Source of the DNA: an uncultured Ruminiclostridium sp.
GTDB lineage: Bacteria > Bacillota > Clostridia > Oscillospirales > Ruminococcaceae
DNA length: 48,865 nucleotides
Direction of reading: 5' to 3'
Assembly: GCA_910588335.1 (NCBI GenBank)
Contig: CAJUQV010000026.1
Coordinates: 1-48,865, forward strand
Shown: piece by piece, positions 8,411-16,664 of the stretch
Layout: the number at the start of each line of letters is the position of its first letter
How positions within the stretch are numbered: position 1 is the stretch's first letter
The notes under the pieces: model-generated
What the model was told of the DNA's origin: nothing
Databases searched by the model: none
Seen by the model: the letters and a program-made list of their open reading frames with translations, nothing else
Translations under genes and position numbers: made by a program

Positions 8411-8439
8411 TTGATAAATCCAATTTATTATGTTATTAT
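8411..8439 (+). promoter_or_regulatory. Promoter of the zinc-ribbon gene pair
   Basis: TTGATA at 8411-8416, a 17-base spacer and TATTAT at 8434-8439, in the divergent gap between the XRE regulator and the first zinc-ribbon gene. Confidence 0.6.
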
Positions 8440-8482
8440 ATTGTAAAAACCAATGATATTAATTTGGTGCCAGGAGGAAAAA

Positions 8483-8992
8483 ATGTTCTGTTCTAAATGT
8501 GGAAGCAAATTTGAAATTAATTCACTTTTCTGCGACAAATGCGGTGCAAAAATCAATCATGCACAAAATAACAATCCTAAAGCTTTGATATCGGAGACTG
8601 TGAAAAAATACAAGTCGGTAATTATCATAGCGGCGGCTGTAATAATATTTCTTTTGATTATATTAGTGGCAGTATCGTCACAATCCGATAAGAGTCTTGC
8701 CGGAAGAGTATATGGCAGACCTGCAATGACGGTTTATGATGGAAGAGAATATTCAGACGGAAATAGATATTACGAGGTGGTAGAATTTAAGTCAAACGGC
8801 ATTTGTATTTGGAAATACGATTATGAATTTTTTGACGGAAATTACGAATATGTTGACGGTGAATATATAATAAGAGTTAAAGGTGATAATTGGGAACTGC
8901 CGGAAAACTCACTTTACAGAGCTAAGATTACAGCAGATGGCCTTTGGATTGAAGGTCCGCGATCTAAAGGGACTTTTGTTAGAATAAAATAG
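8483..8992 (+). CDS. Zinc-ribbon, single-TM protein with an extracytoplasmic domain
   Basis: A 169-residue protein. The start is set at MFCSKCG, with CAGGAGG 6 bases upstream; the earlier ATG at 8453 lacks such a site. Residues 1-25 form a zinc ribbon (CSKC, CDKC). A TM helix spans about 46-65 (VIIIAAAVIIFLLIILVAV). The remaining 100 residues lie outside and look like a small beta-rich domain (AMTVYDGREYSDGNRYYEVVEF, ending GTFVRIK). The architecture is common in Firmicutes, but the function is unknown. It is followed 12 bases later by a second zinc-ribbon gene. Confidence 0.8.
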   Translation: MFCSKCGSKFEINSLFCDKCGAKINHAQNNNPKALISETVKKYKSVIIIAAAVIIFLLIILVAVSSQSDKSLAGRVYGRPAMTVYDGREYSDGNRYYEVVEFKSNGICIWKYDYEFFDGNYEYVDGEYIIRVKGDNWELPENSLYRAKITADGLWIEGPRSKGTFVRIK

Positions 8993-9004
8993 GAGGGATA
9001 TGTT

Positions 9005-9895
9005 ATGTTTTGCCAGAATTGCGGAAATCAAGTAAAAGATGAGGCGTTATTTTGCAATAAATGCGGAAAACAAATCGACGGAAATATAACACGGCAATAT
9101 GTTCGGGAAACTCCGGTTGTTCCTATTCATACACCGTCTTCAAAGTCAGTCAGTTTTTCCGGTAATAAGTTCAAAAATACCTTTTTGGGAACAAACGAAC
9201 GTGAACATACTATAAAAATGACGGTAATATGCTTATTTGTGGCAGGCGCATTGATGGGGATAATTTCAATGTTAATTTTGATGTCTACAAAATTAGGAAT
9301 TATTGCTGATTTAGTTACAATCAACGAAGGTTCTTTTTTGAATAAGGAACTTATTACGGAGAGATTGCGGGAAATGTATGATATTTTGCCGATATTTTAT
9401 TTGCTTGTAATTTTTGAAGTAATAGGCACAAATTTTGCAAAAGGTATGGAGCTTTATTTAAGATGTAAAAAAAGAGATTTCAGAAAAAATAAAAGAATGG
9501 TTATTGTAAATTCAGCAATAGATATGGTCGCAGTTATAGCAACAGTTTTTATTTTTTGGCAAGGTATAGATAAATGTATAGGTATGGGATTTCGTGAAGA
9601 TATAAGCTTGTCATTTGGATTTTATATTTTATTTTCCTTGATAGTTTTAATGGAAATACTGTACGTTTGGACCTTTATCAAAGCTGCAGACTGCGAAGCC
9701 AAATCACTGTACCAATCTCCGCTTCCCGCCGGAAACTGGATATGTAAACAATGCGGAGCCGAAAATACTCCAAAAGATCTGTTTTGTAAAATATGTGGGG
9801 TAAATTTTGTAAAAACGGGCTGGACCTGTACGTCTTGCGGACTGCTCAATAAAAACAATGATTTATCGTGCAAGGGCTGCGGGAAATACAAATAA
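9005..9895 (+). CDS. Membrane protein with zinc ribbons at both ends
   Basis: A 296-residue protein of unknown function. The N-terminal zinc ribbon is CQNCG...CNKCG. The C-terminus has two further CxxC...CxxC units (CKQCGAENTPKDLFCKICG and CTSCGLLNKNNDLSCKGCG) resembling RanBP2-type fingers. Four hydrophobic helices lie between (about 78-100, 122-142, 160-182 and 198-222). AGGAGG precedes the ATG. It probably forms an operon with the preceding zinc-ribbon gene. Both ends would face the cytoplasm, so the ribbons could bind a shared partner. Codon use is AT-rich against the flanks, suggesting possible acquisition. Confidence 0.8.
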   Translation: MFCQNCGNQVKDEALFCNKCGKQIDGNITRQYVRETPVVPIHTPSSKSVSFSGNKFKNTFLGTNEREHTIKMTVICLFVAGALMGIISMLILMSTKLGIIADLVTINEGSFLNKELITERLREMYDILPIFYLLVIFEVIGTNFAKGMELYLRCKKRDFRKNKRMVIVNSAIDMVAVIATVFIFWQGIDKCIGMGFREDISLSFGFYILFSLIVLMEILYVWTFIKAADCEAKSLYQSPLPAGNWICKQCGAENTPKDLFCKICGVNFVKTGWTCTSCGLLNKNNDLSCKGCGKYK

Positions 9896-9981
9896 AAGTA
9901 ATATGGCTATCACTTTTACTCAGTTGAGTATTCCCTGTCATAAGCGGTACCTAAAAAAATACCCAAAACAAAAGCATATTT

Positions 9982-10020
9982 AAGGCAACACTGCACAAAA
10001 TTATTGTGCGGTGTTGCCTT
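9982..10020. terminator. Long near-perfect hairpin after the zinc-ribbon operon
   Basis: AAGGCAACACTGCACAA pairs with TTGTGCGGTGTTGCCTT, 17 positions with one mismatch and a 5-base loop. The T-run is weak. It could terminate the operon or be a repeat unit in its own right. Confidence 0.55.
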
Positions 10021-10025
10021 AATCC

Positions 10026-10222
10026 TATATTAATCCAAGAAAAGTGTAATCTATATCAGTCCAAGAAAATAACGCGACGTATAGCGGCAAGAGCAAACCG
10101 CGTATAGCAAGGCGAACGACAAAAGCGGCCAGCTTGCGCAATAAACCCGGTGAAGAGAACAACGCAGCTATTCGTGATTTGAATTTCCGGTATATGTTGC
10201 GGTATTTTCTTGGATTGCTATA
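10026..10222. repeat. MITE-like element, family B copy 1
   Basis: A non-coding element whose ends are inverted: TATATCAGTCCAAGAAAAT at 10052 and TATAGCAATCCAAGAAAAT read inward from 10222. A second, outer left end, TATATTAATCCAAGAAAA, lies at 10026-10043, as if the left terminus were duplicated. Both ends sit at TA dinucleotides. The interior is about 130 bases with no credible gene. It shares its TIR start with the copy at 16665-16843. Confidence 0.65.
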
Positions 10223-10299
10223 TACAGCCAAGCAAGAACCAAACCACCCCAAACAATCAGAAGCGCAAATCATCGAACCTTATTCACAGCCTGTAACCG

Positions 10300-10848
10300 T
10301 CAAAGTCTTCCAAGCGCTTTATCCGTCGCTTTGTTCACCGCTATCGACACAAAATAAGCCAACACAACGCTTATTGCGTCTTTAACAAGATATGGCGCGG
10401 AAACCAGCAAAAATGATTCCGTAAAGCCGTTGGAGGTAAGTATGGAATAATGAAGAACTCCAAAAAAGTGCAGTACCATAAGTCCCGCCATTCCCAAAAG
10501 TATCCTCGCCGCCTTGCTGTTTAACGGTATGCCGCTTATAAAGGCAAACGGCAGAAAACCGTAAATAAAACCGCCCGTAAATGAGGCAATACAGACAATT
10601 CCGCCTTTGAATCCGGTAAAAACGGGTATTCCCACCACGCCCAGCAATATGTAGATTAAAATAGCGGCAGTCCCTTTTTTCGCACCCAGACAGTAGCCGC
10701 ACAAAGCTACCGCAAACGTCTGAAGAGTCACGGGAACCTGTGTTGGCATGGGTATTGCTATTTGTGACAGTACCGCCGTTATGGCGGCGAAAAGAGCGAT
10801 CATTACCAGATCGGCTGTTTTGATTTTCTTGTTAGTATTTTCTTTCAT
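10300..10848 (-). CDS. bioY: Biotin ECF transporter S component BioY
   Basis: A 182-residue, six-TM substrate-binding subunit for biotin uptake. Family hallmarks are the TAVLSQIAIPMPTQVPVTLQTFAV stretch near 25-47, the YILLGVVGIPVF segment and the GFIYGFLPFAFISG turn. AAAGG precedes the ATG. It follows birA by 48 bases on the same strand and is probably co-transcribed from the BirA-box promoter. The ATPase and T subunits of the ECF complex are not in the window and would be supplied in trans. Confidence 0.95.
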   Translation of the reverse strand: MKENTNKKIKTADLVMIALFAAITAVLSQIAIPMPTQVPVTLQTFAVALCGYCLGAKKGTAAILIYILLGVVGIPVFTGFKGGIVCIASFTGGFIYGFLPFAFISGIPLNSKAARILLGMAGLMVLHFFGVLHYSILTSNGFTESFLLVSAPYLVKDAISVVLAYFVSIAVNKATDKALGRL

Positions 10849-10896
10849 TTGCCTGAACCTTTCTTTTATTTTTGTTGTTATTAAGTATTATTGCGT

Positions 10897-11850
10897 TTAC
10901 TGAAGCTTTACGGATATCTCACCGGAATTCAGCTTCATAACTCCGTCTGTTGATTCCACAATCAACTGTCCTTCCATATCTATATCAATCGCCTTGGCTT
11001 TATAAAAACGGCCTTCTTTCATAAATTCCACCTCGCGTCCGAGTACGAGGGAAAGGGACTTGTAATCGTTTATATTTTCCTCTCTTGTTCTTTTCAAACA
11101 TTTAAAAAAACACTCCGTTACCTTGGCGGCAAGCATTGCCCTTTCTATCGGAACGCCTATGACGCCCGCTTTTTTGTCCAGTCCGTCGGGAAAATCGGCC
11201 GTGGTAATGTTTATTCCGATGCCTATCACTATGCTGTCTATTGTTTTGGCTTCATAGTCAAAGGTAGCCTCAGACAGAATTCCGCATATCTTTTTACCGT
11301 CAAGATATACATCGTTTACCCATTTTATAAGAGGCTTTTTTTCGGTAAGCTCTTCAATAGCCATACATACTCCGCAGCCCGCGCATATGGTTATAAGATC
11401 CGTATCACAGTAAACAGGAGCTTCACGAAGTATTACGCTCATATAAAGGCCTGTTCCCGAAGGAGAAAAAAAGCTGTTTCCGCGCCTTCCCCTTCCGCCT
11501 GTCTGTTCTTCCGATATTATAACCGTACCGCTTTTTGCTCCGTCGGCAGCTTGCTTTTTTGCATATGTATTGGTGCTGTCCACCGTTTTCAGAACCGTTA
11601 TTTCATTTTCCCGAAGCTCTTCGGGAAAATGAAGGCGGACTCGCTCGGCCGAAAGAAAGTCGCCCGAATCAAGAAGCCTATATCCCTTGCCCTTTCCCGC
11701 CTCAATTCGATATCCGTCGCTGTTGAGGCTGCTTATTCCCTTCCATACGGCGGTACGGCTGACACAAAGCTTATCCGCAAGCATTTGTCCGGACAGCTCT
11801 CTTCCGCCGCTTTCCTCGAATATTTTCAGCAGCTCTTCTTTTACGCCCAT
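10897..11850 (-). CDS. birA: Bifunctional biotin operon repressor / biotin-protein ligase
   Basis: A 317-residue BirA of the two-function type. The N-terminal winged helix is at about 1-65 (GQMLADKLCVSRTAVWKGISSLNSDGY). The catalytic ligase carries the biotinyl-AMP loop GRGRRGN near 117-123, followed by KWVNDVYLDGKKICGIL. A C-terminal SH3-like domain ends at ISVKLQ. It attaches biotin to carboxylases and, when charged, represses biotin genes. An ideal AGGAGG lies 7 bases before the ATG. A palindromic operator overlaps its promoter, indicating autoregulation of birA-bioY. Confidence 0.96.
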   Translation of the reverse strand: MGVKEELLKIFEESGGRELSGQMLADKLCVSRTAVWKGISSLNSDGYRIEAGKGKGYRLLDSGDFLSAERVRLHFPEELRENEITVLKTVDSTNTYAKKQAADGAKSGTVIISEEQTGGRGRRGNSFFSPSGTGLYMSVILREAPVYCDTDLITICAGCGVCMAIEELTEKKPLIKWVNDVYLDGKKICGILSEATFDYEAKTIDSIVIGIGINITTADFPDGLDKKAGVIGVPIERAMLAAKVTECFFKCLKRTREENINDYKSLSLVLGREVEFMKEGRFYKAKAIDIDMEGQLIVESTDGVMKLNSGEISVKLQ

Positions 11851-11894
11851 AACAATTCCTCCTTTTTAAGCCCAAAACAAAATTCAACATTTGT

Positions 11895-11923
11895 AGTATA
11901 ACATAAACGCCAAAACTTGTCAA
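11895..11923 (-). promoter_or_regulatory. Promoter of birA-bioY
   Basis: On the minus strand TTGACA (11918-11923), a 17-base spacer and TATACT (11895-11900). The -35 box lies inside one half of the palindrome at 11917-11947. Confidence 0.9.
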
Positions 11924-11947
11924 CCTGTTTTTTAAAAAGGTTGACAA
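11917..11947. promoter_or_regulatory. Predicted BirA operator
   Basis: Half-sites TTGTCAACC (11917-11925) and GGTTGACAA (11939-11947) are exact inverted repeats around a 13-base spacer. They resemble the BirA box consensus (TTGTnAACC ... GGTTnACAA). Its left half contains the -35 of birA, so bound BirA would block RNA polymerase. It lies 35 bases upstream of the -35 of the divergent gene at 12060 and is less likely to control that one. Confidence 0.85.
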
Positions 11948-11981
11948 GTTTTTAGATTTTGAAAAATATTTTACTTTTTTA

Positions 11982-12010
11982 TTGACTTTTGCACTTTATT
12001 TTGATAAAAT
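11982..12010 (+). promoter_or_regulatory. Promoter of the TrpR-like/methyltransferase operon
   Basis: TTGACT at 11982-11987, a 17-base spacer and TAAAAT at 12005-12010. Confidence 0.7.
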
Positions 12011-12059
12011 ACATATTGAAAAACTCTGCGGTCAGCCTATGTATTAAAAGAAAGGAAAA

Positions 12060-12383
12060 ATGGGAATGAACATAAACGACAAGAACAAATCAAAAGATTT
12101 TGAATTTTTATTTAACGCCGTTTTAACGCTTGAAACGGCGGAGGACTGTTACAGCTTTTTTGAGGATCTGTGCACTATGCAGGAGCTGATTTCCATTGCT
12201 CAGCGCTTAAGGGTGGCAAAGCTTCTCACCGAAAAGAAAATTTACAACGACATTGTTAAGGATACCGGCGCTTCCACAGCCACGATCAGCCGCGTCAACC
12301 GCACGCTTAACTACGGAAACGGCGGGTATACCCTTGCCTTTGACCGTATGGAAAAAAACGAAGATAAGGCTTCCGAAGAATGA
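12060..12383 (+). CDS. YerC/YecD-type TrpR-related protein
   Basis: A 107-residue small HTH protein related to the Trp repressor fold. The helix pair is MQELISIAQRLRVAKLLTEKKIYNDIVKDTGASTATISRVNRTLNYG, with the characteristic AQRLRVAKLL and TGASTATISRV segments. AAAGGA lies just upstream; the start may instead be the second ATG at 12066, which gives better spacing. The family is widespread in Firmicutes and poorly characterised. It overlaps the next gene by 4 bases (ATGA), implying co-translation. Confidence 0.9.
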   Translation: MGMNINDKNKSKDFEFLFNAVLTLETAEDCYSFFEDLCTMQELISIAQRLRVAKLLTEKKIYNDIVKDTGASTATISRVNRTLNYGNGGYTLAFDRMEKNEDKASEE

Positions 12384-13132
12384 GCTACGAAGATTTTTCG
12401 CTGTTTTACGACAGGCTTACCGAAAATGTGGACTATGAAGGTCTGGCTGCTTATTACGCAAGTATGCTTAAACTATACGGCTACGGAGTCGCACAGAGCG
12501 AGCTTCTCGATCTGGCCTGCGGCAGCGGCAATTTAAGCCTTCCGCTGAAAAATAAAGGATACAATGTAATTGGATGCGATTTGTCTCCGAATATGCTCAC
12601 CGCTGCCGCAAGAAAGGATCCCGATATACGATGGCTTTGCCATGATATGACACAACTGCCGTTTAAGGAAGAATTTGACTATGCGGTATGCGCTTTGGAC
12701 GGTCTTAATCATCTGGAAAGCAGAGAAGAGATTTTTGAAACCTTCAAGGGCATTTTTGCCGCCCTTAAGCCCGGCGGCGTATTTGCCGCGGATATGAATA
12801 CGATTTACAAGCATACAAGAGTTCTGGAGAACAACGCCTTTACTTTTGATTATGAAGGGCTGTATTGCGGCTGGCAGAACGAACTTGACGAAAAGGATCC
12901 TTTGTACAGGGTGGATATGTATCTGGACTTTTTTCGTGAAAACAAAGACGGATCGTACACTCGTTTCACCGATTCGCTGAGCGAGATAGCAATTTCCGCG
13001 GACGATACGGTAAAAATGCTTGAAGAATGCGGATTTGAGGTGTGCGAGATAAGCGAATACCCCACGGGTGTTAAGCTGTCTGAGGCTCCGACGGCGGAAA
13101 AATATATTTTTGCGGCAAGGAAAAAAGCTTAG
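12380..13132 (+). CDS. Class I SAM-dependent methyltransferase
   Basis: A 250-residue methyltransferase. Motif I is LLDLACGSGNLSLPL (about 37-51), motif II is VIGCDLSPNML, and a motif IV region is FDYAVCALDGLNHL. A C-terminal half of about 100 residues is typical of small-molecule methyltransferases of this Firmicutes group. The substrate is unknown. It is translationally coupled to the TrpR-like gene by an ATGA overlap. Confidence 0.88.
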   Translation: MSYEDFSLFYDRLTENVDYEGLAAYYASMLKLYGYGVAQSELLDLACGSGNLSLPLKNKGYNVIGCDLSPNMLTAAARKDPDIRWLCHDMTQLPFKEEFDYAVCALDGLNHLESREEIFETFKGIFAALKPGGVFAADMNTIYKHTRVLENNAFTFDYEGLYCGWQNELDEKDPLYRVDMYLDFFRENKDGSYTRFTDSLSEIAISADDTVKMLEECGFEVCEISEYPTGVKLSEAPTAEKYIFAARKKA

Positions 13133-13162
13133 AAAAGAGAAAAAATTACGAGGTGTTTAAAT

Positions 13163-14038
13163 ATGGGAAAACTGGTTAGAGCACTGTCCGCCGACGGAAG
13201 CGTACTTTGCAGCGCGGTGGACGCAAAGGACATATGCAACGAAATAGTTAAAATACACCGTCCTTCTCCCGTTGCCACCGCCGCCATGGGCAGGCTGTCG
13301 GCGGCCGCAGCTCTTATAGGCGCGCTTATGAAGGAAAAGGAGGATGCTCTGACTCTGAGACTGAAGGGCGGTGGACCTGGCGGGAGCATAGTTTGCGTTT
13401 CCGACTATATGGGAAACGTACGCTGCTGCTGCGACAATCCGCAGGCGGATTTGCCCCTTAAGCCCAACGGCAAGCTTGACGTGAGCGGATTCGTGGGAAA
13501 AGACGGTTTTCTGGCGGTAATACGGGACCTGGGGCTTAAGGAGCCTCATGTAACCCAGTCGCCCATTGTTTCCGGCGAGATAGCGGAGGATATCACCTCT
13601 TATTATGCAATAAGCGAACAGATTCCCACAGTCTGCGCTCTTGGTGTATTGGTGGACAGAGACCACAGCGTTAAAGCGGCGGGAGGATATATTATACAGT
13701 TGGTTCCTCCCGTAAACGAGGCTGCGATTGACTTTATCGAAAACAACATCAAGGGTATGCAGAGCGTTACCGAGCTGCTGACCGAGGGAAAAAGTGCGGA
13801 AGAAATAGCGCTCATGGGGCTTGAAGGACTTGACGGAGAGATATTGGACAGTTGGGAATGCGGATATAAATGCAGGTGCAGCCACGAGAGAACGGAAAAA
13901 ATGCTTATAAGCTTAGGGAAAAAGGAGTTGCTGGGACTGGCGGAAGAAAATGGGGAAAAAACGGAGGTTTGCTGTCAGTTTTGCGGTAACAGGTATTATT
14001 TTACACCGGATGAGATTAAAAAATTGGCGGAAGAGTGA
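13163..14038 (+). CDS. hslO: Redox-regulated chaperone Hsp33
   Basis: A 291-residue Hsp33. The N-terminal chaperone domain carries the family stretch SPVATAAMGRLSAAAALIGALMKE and GGPGGSIVCVSDYMGNVR. The C-terminal redox switch has four zinc-binding cysteines as CxC (KCRCSHERTEK) and CxxC (CCQFCGNRYYF). It holds unfolded proteins under oxidative stress. GAGGTG lies upstream, and it follows the methyltransferase by 30 bases, perhaps in the same transcript. Confidence 0.97.
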   Translation: MGKLVRALSADGSVLCSAVDAKDICNEIVKIHRPSPVATAAMGRLSAAAALIGALMKEKEDALTLRLKGGGPGGSIVCVSDYMGNVRCCCDNPQADLPLKPNGKLDVSGFVGKDGFLAVIRDLGLKEPHVTQSPIVSGEIAEDITSYYAISEQIPTVCALGVLVDRDHSVKAAGGYIIQLVPPVNEAAIDFIENNIKGMQSVTELLTEGKSAEEIALMGLEGLDGEILDSWECGYKCRCSHERTEKMLISLGKKELLGLAEENGEKTEVCCQFCGNRYYFTPDEIKKLAEE

Positions 14039-14072
14039 TTTTTACGTAATATGCTTATTGAGTAAGCCGCTT

Positions 14073-14176
14073 TATACTAATCTTTGATCAAGGTATAATA
14101 ATACAGATTAAAAAAGATTAGTGCTTAGGACGCAATCTATAATCAAGTCTACAACTTGACTAAAGATTGGTATTAT
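14073..14176. repeat. Double-hairpin repeat, family C
   Basis: Starts TATACTAATCTTTGATCA and ends AAAGATTGGTATTATA. Hairpin 1 closes with CTAATCTTT / AAAGATTAG. Hairpin 2 closes with CAATCT and AATCAAG / CTTGACT and AGATTG. The linker TTAGTGCTTAGGACGCAATC matches the family. Confidence 0.85.
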
Positions 14177-14192
14177 ACGTCATTAAAGCAGT

Positions 14193-14256
14193 CTTATACC
14201 TTACTGAGTGCAATTCAATCTGTTTGTCTATAGATTGAATTGCACTTAGTATTATA
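14193..14256. repeat. Second, shorter hairpin repeat, family C variant
   Basis: AGTGCAATTCAATCT pairs with AGATTGAATTGCACT, a 15-bp stem, flanked by TTATACCTTAC and TTAGTATTATA ends like those of the double-hairpin family. Confidence 0.7.
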
Positions 14257-14380
14257 CAAAAATCCGGAAACTCAATCAAATGTTAATATTTGCGCTATGT
14301 TTCCTTGTCTTAAATAGGTTAAATATTATAAACGGGCTTTTATACCAAAATTGTAACTTAAAATTTAAAATATGTTAAAG

Positions 14381-14409
14381 TTGACTGATTTTGGTTTTTG
14401 TGTTATACT
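14381..14409 (+). promoter_or_regulatory. Promoter of the SUFU-domain gene
   Basis: TTGACT at 14381-14386, a 17-base spacer and TATACT at 14404-14409. Start is expected near 14416, only about 30 bases before the ATG. Confidence 0.85.
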
Positions 14410-14444
14410 GTAAATAGTTAAATTTTAACAAACGGGAGGCTTTT

Positions 14445-15623
14445 ATGCAAGCAAATGATTTTGAGACCGAAATGTATACCGAAAAGGAAATGCAGACGGT
14501 GGAAAAACATATTGAAAAGTACTACGGGAAATTCAAAGAAGTGTTTCACGAACTTGTTTCTCCCGATATTCATGTGGACATATGCATTATACCTCCCGCA
14601 AAAAAACGTAATTATTACATACTGACCACCATGGGAATGGGCGCTCATAAAATGAATGTTCCCGAAGAGCTAAAAGGTGAAAATCTCGAAAGAGCGGAGC
14701 TGATGATCGCTTTGCCTCCCGACTGGAAAATAAACGATCCCGACGAATGCAATTACTGGCCCATAAGACTTTTGAAAAACGTTGCCAGACTTCCCGTATC
14801 CGCCAACACATGGGTGGGATGGGGACATACGGTAGACAATCAGGAACCGTATGCCGAAAACACGTCTCTTTGCGGCGCACTTCTGATCGATCCGGAGGTC
14901 GGACTCCCCGGAGGTAATGTATTGACTTTGCCATGCGGAGAAGATGTGAATTTCTACCAAATTATTCCATTGTACCGTGAGGAAATGGATTATAAGCTTA
15001 CCAACGGCGCGTCGGCTTTACTGGAAATAATGGAAAACATAGTATCCTTTGTGGTGGAAATCGATCGTCCCAACGCCTCAGAAAGCTATATTGAAGGAGA
15101 ACTTGGCTTCTGTGCGCTGACTATGGACGATGTAAAATACCACATGGAGTCCATAGACGAAAAAAAGCTTCCGGTTGACCCCATAAACGCCTACAACCAT
15201 CTCGCCGTCTATCTCCGCTGGTTTATAGAGCATGATATGCTGAGCGATATGTTCAGAGAAAACTTTTCGGAGATAATCAACGGCGTAAGAGAAAACCTCG
15301 GCGAACCGGATAAAATGCCGGATCTAAGGCTTCTGCTTGACGGAAACGCGCTTAAAGGGAGGCTTATGCTAACTTATTTCGATCATGAGGGCGCAGAGTT
15401 TACGGAATGGTACTACGGAAACGGAGAGGAAACGGCGCATTTTTACCCTTGCGACGTGGACGGCTACGCCGAAAAATATTTTGGCACCGACAGATACAAC
15501 AGCGATGAATTCAGCGACGAGGCATATCTTTTCGTGCCTTGGAACGAGGAATATTATAAAGGGCTTTCAAAGGTTATTGATGAAAAGTATGCTATGTGGA
15601 AAGCCGAAAGTAATTTCGAGTGA
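14445..15623 (+). CDS. Suppressor-of-fused (SUFU) domain protein with C-terminal extension
   Basis: A 392-residue cytosolic protein. Residues about 1-210 look like a bacterial SUFU domain (VEKHIEKYYG, HELVSPDIHVDICIIPP, YYILTTMGMGAHKMNVP, ELMIALPPDW, WPIRLLKNVARLPVSANTWVGWGHTV). Residues about 220-392 hold a second region (CALTMDDVKYHME, NHLAVYLRWFIEHDML, GNGEETAHFYPCDVDGYAEKYFGTDRY) resembling domains found next to immunity proteins. SUFU-fold proteins are known as immunity proteins in polymorphic toxin systems. No toxin gene is adjacent, so this could be an orphan immunity or a housekeeping variant. GGGAGG precedes the ATG. Confidence 0.8.
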   Translation: MQANDFETEMYTEKEMQTVEKHIEKYYGKFKEVFHELVSPDIHVDICIIPPAKKRNYYILTTMGMGAHKMNVPEELKGENLERAELMIALPPDWKINDPDECNYWPIRLLKNVARLPVSANTWVGWGHTVDNQEPYAENTSLCGALLIDPEVGLPGGNVLTLPCGEDVNFYQIIPLYREEMDYKLTNGASALLEIMENIVSFVVEIDRPNASESYIEGELGFCALTMDDVKYHMESIDEKKLPVDPINAYNHLAVYLRWFIEHDMLSDMFRENFSEIINGVRENLGEPDKMPDLRLLLDGNALKGRLMLTYFDHEGAEFTEWYYGNGEETAHFYPCDVDGYAEKYFGTDRYNSDEFSDEAYLFVPWNEEYYKGLSKVIDEKYAMWKAESNFE

Positions 15624-15716
15624 TTTTTTACGGGCAGTCACCTTCGGGCGGTTCGCTGAAAACGAACAATGCCATATGTAATCATAATAAGGCAGGCTAA
15701 AGACTATCGCTTGTAT

Positions 15717-15770
15717 GCAATGTTAGAATATGTTCTTAATCAAGCATATAACTTAATTAAGATTGGAATA
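15717..15770. repeat. Partial double-hairpin repeat, family C
   Basis: TTCTTAATCAAG faces CTTAATTAAGATTGGAATA, like the second hairpin and right end of family C. The first hairpin is not recognisable. Confidence 0.45.
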
Positions 15771-15798
15771 AATTTTTTAAAGGAAAGGAAGGAAAAAA

Positions 15799-16641
15799 AT
15801 GGAACTGAAAAACAAGCTTAAAAAGACCTTACGCAATTCCATCAGGCTGAAAGCAGATGAAAAAGTCCCCACCGTAATCGGCGCCACACGTTTCGGCGGA
15901 AAACCCGACCTTCCCGACGGATTTGAGTGGTGCCGTTATGAAGGAAAAAACTGTGAGGAAAAAACAAAAAACCGACCTCTTTCATTTATCGCTCAATTTA
16001 ATTTAGAGGAAATCTCAAAATACGATACCGAAAAATTGCTCCCTCAAAAAGGGCTTCTTTCATTTTTCTATGATGCAGATATAATTGGGCGCGGCTTTGA
16101 TCCAAACGACTCAGGCTGCGCAAGGGTATTTTGGTTTGAAGATATAAATCGGATTAAACCCGTCGAGTTTCCTTCGGATTTAAGAGAGGATTTTCGTTAT
16201 CCTCCCATAGGGATACGGGCAAATTCCGAGGATTCCTATCAGGATTACCCCGATTTCCTGCTGCAAAAGGACAAGCTTCTGGAGTGCTGGGACGATTACG
16301 ACAGGGCGGCGAAAGGCTTAAAAATCAACACCCCCGACAACAGCTCAAAGCTGTTAGGATGGGCTGATATTATCCGCGGCAATATGACCGTAGAATGCGA
16401 ACTGGTTTACAGAGGATATTCCCCGAGCGACGGTTGGGATAAAGTGACTCCCCGCGATAAACAAGAAGCGGTGCAGTCTTCATTAAAGAAATGGCTTCTG
16501 CTGTTCCAAACGGATACCGTAGAAAACGACGGTTTTAAGCTTATGCTCGGAGATTTCGGCAGGATATATTATTATATAAGAAAAGAGGATCTTTCAGCAA
16601 AACGCTTTGACAGAGTACGGCTGATAATGCAGTGCCGCTGA
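15799..16641 (+). CDS. YwqG/DUF1963 family protein
   Basis: A 280-residue protein with the YwqG-like signature: GATRFGGKPDLPDGFEW near 31-47, then PLSFIAQFNLEEIS and the GLLSFFYDAD strand. The later part has SKLLGWADIIRGNM and the C-terminal FGDFGRIYYYIRKEDL-type end (here LGDFGRIYYYIRKEDL). The family is regarded as an immunity-type fold in toxin-immunity loci, but the biochemical function is unknown. AAGGAAGG lies upstream. It follows the SUFU gene on the same strand, two immunity-like folds side by side without a visible toxin. Confidence 0.85.
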   Translation: MELKNKLKKTLRNSIRLKADEKVPTVIGATRFGGKPDLPDGFEWCRYEGKNCEEKTKNRPLSFIAQFNLEEISKYDTEKLLPQKGLLSFFYDADIIGRGFDPNDSGCARVFWFEDINRIKPVEFPSDLREDFRYPPIGIRANSEDSYQDYPDFLLQKDKLLECWDDYDRAAKGLKINTPDNSSKLLGWADIIRGNMTVECELVYRGYSPSDGWDKVTPRDKQEAVQSSLKKWLLLFQTDTVENDGFKLMLGDFGRIYYYIRKEDLSAKRFDRVRLIMQCR

Positions 16642-16664
16642 CCCAGACTTAGCGAATCTAATAT

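Larger units (their letters stand above)
14039..14380. other. Repeat-filled intergenic region after hslO
   Basis: No gene is seen. The region is largely occupied by two hairpin repeats (listed separately) followed by an AT-rich stretch that leads into the promoter at 14381. Confidence 0.6.

Noticed and set aside
10134..10385. 83-codon plus-strand ORF between the zinc-ribbon and bioY genes
   Set aside because: It spans a MITE end and the 3' part of bioY on the other strand; no start context and no family resemblance.
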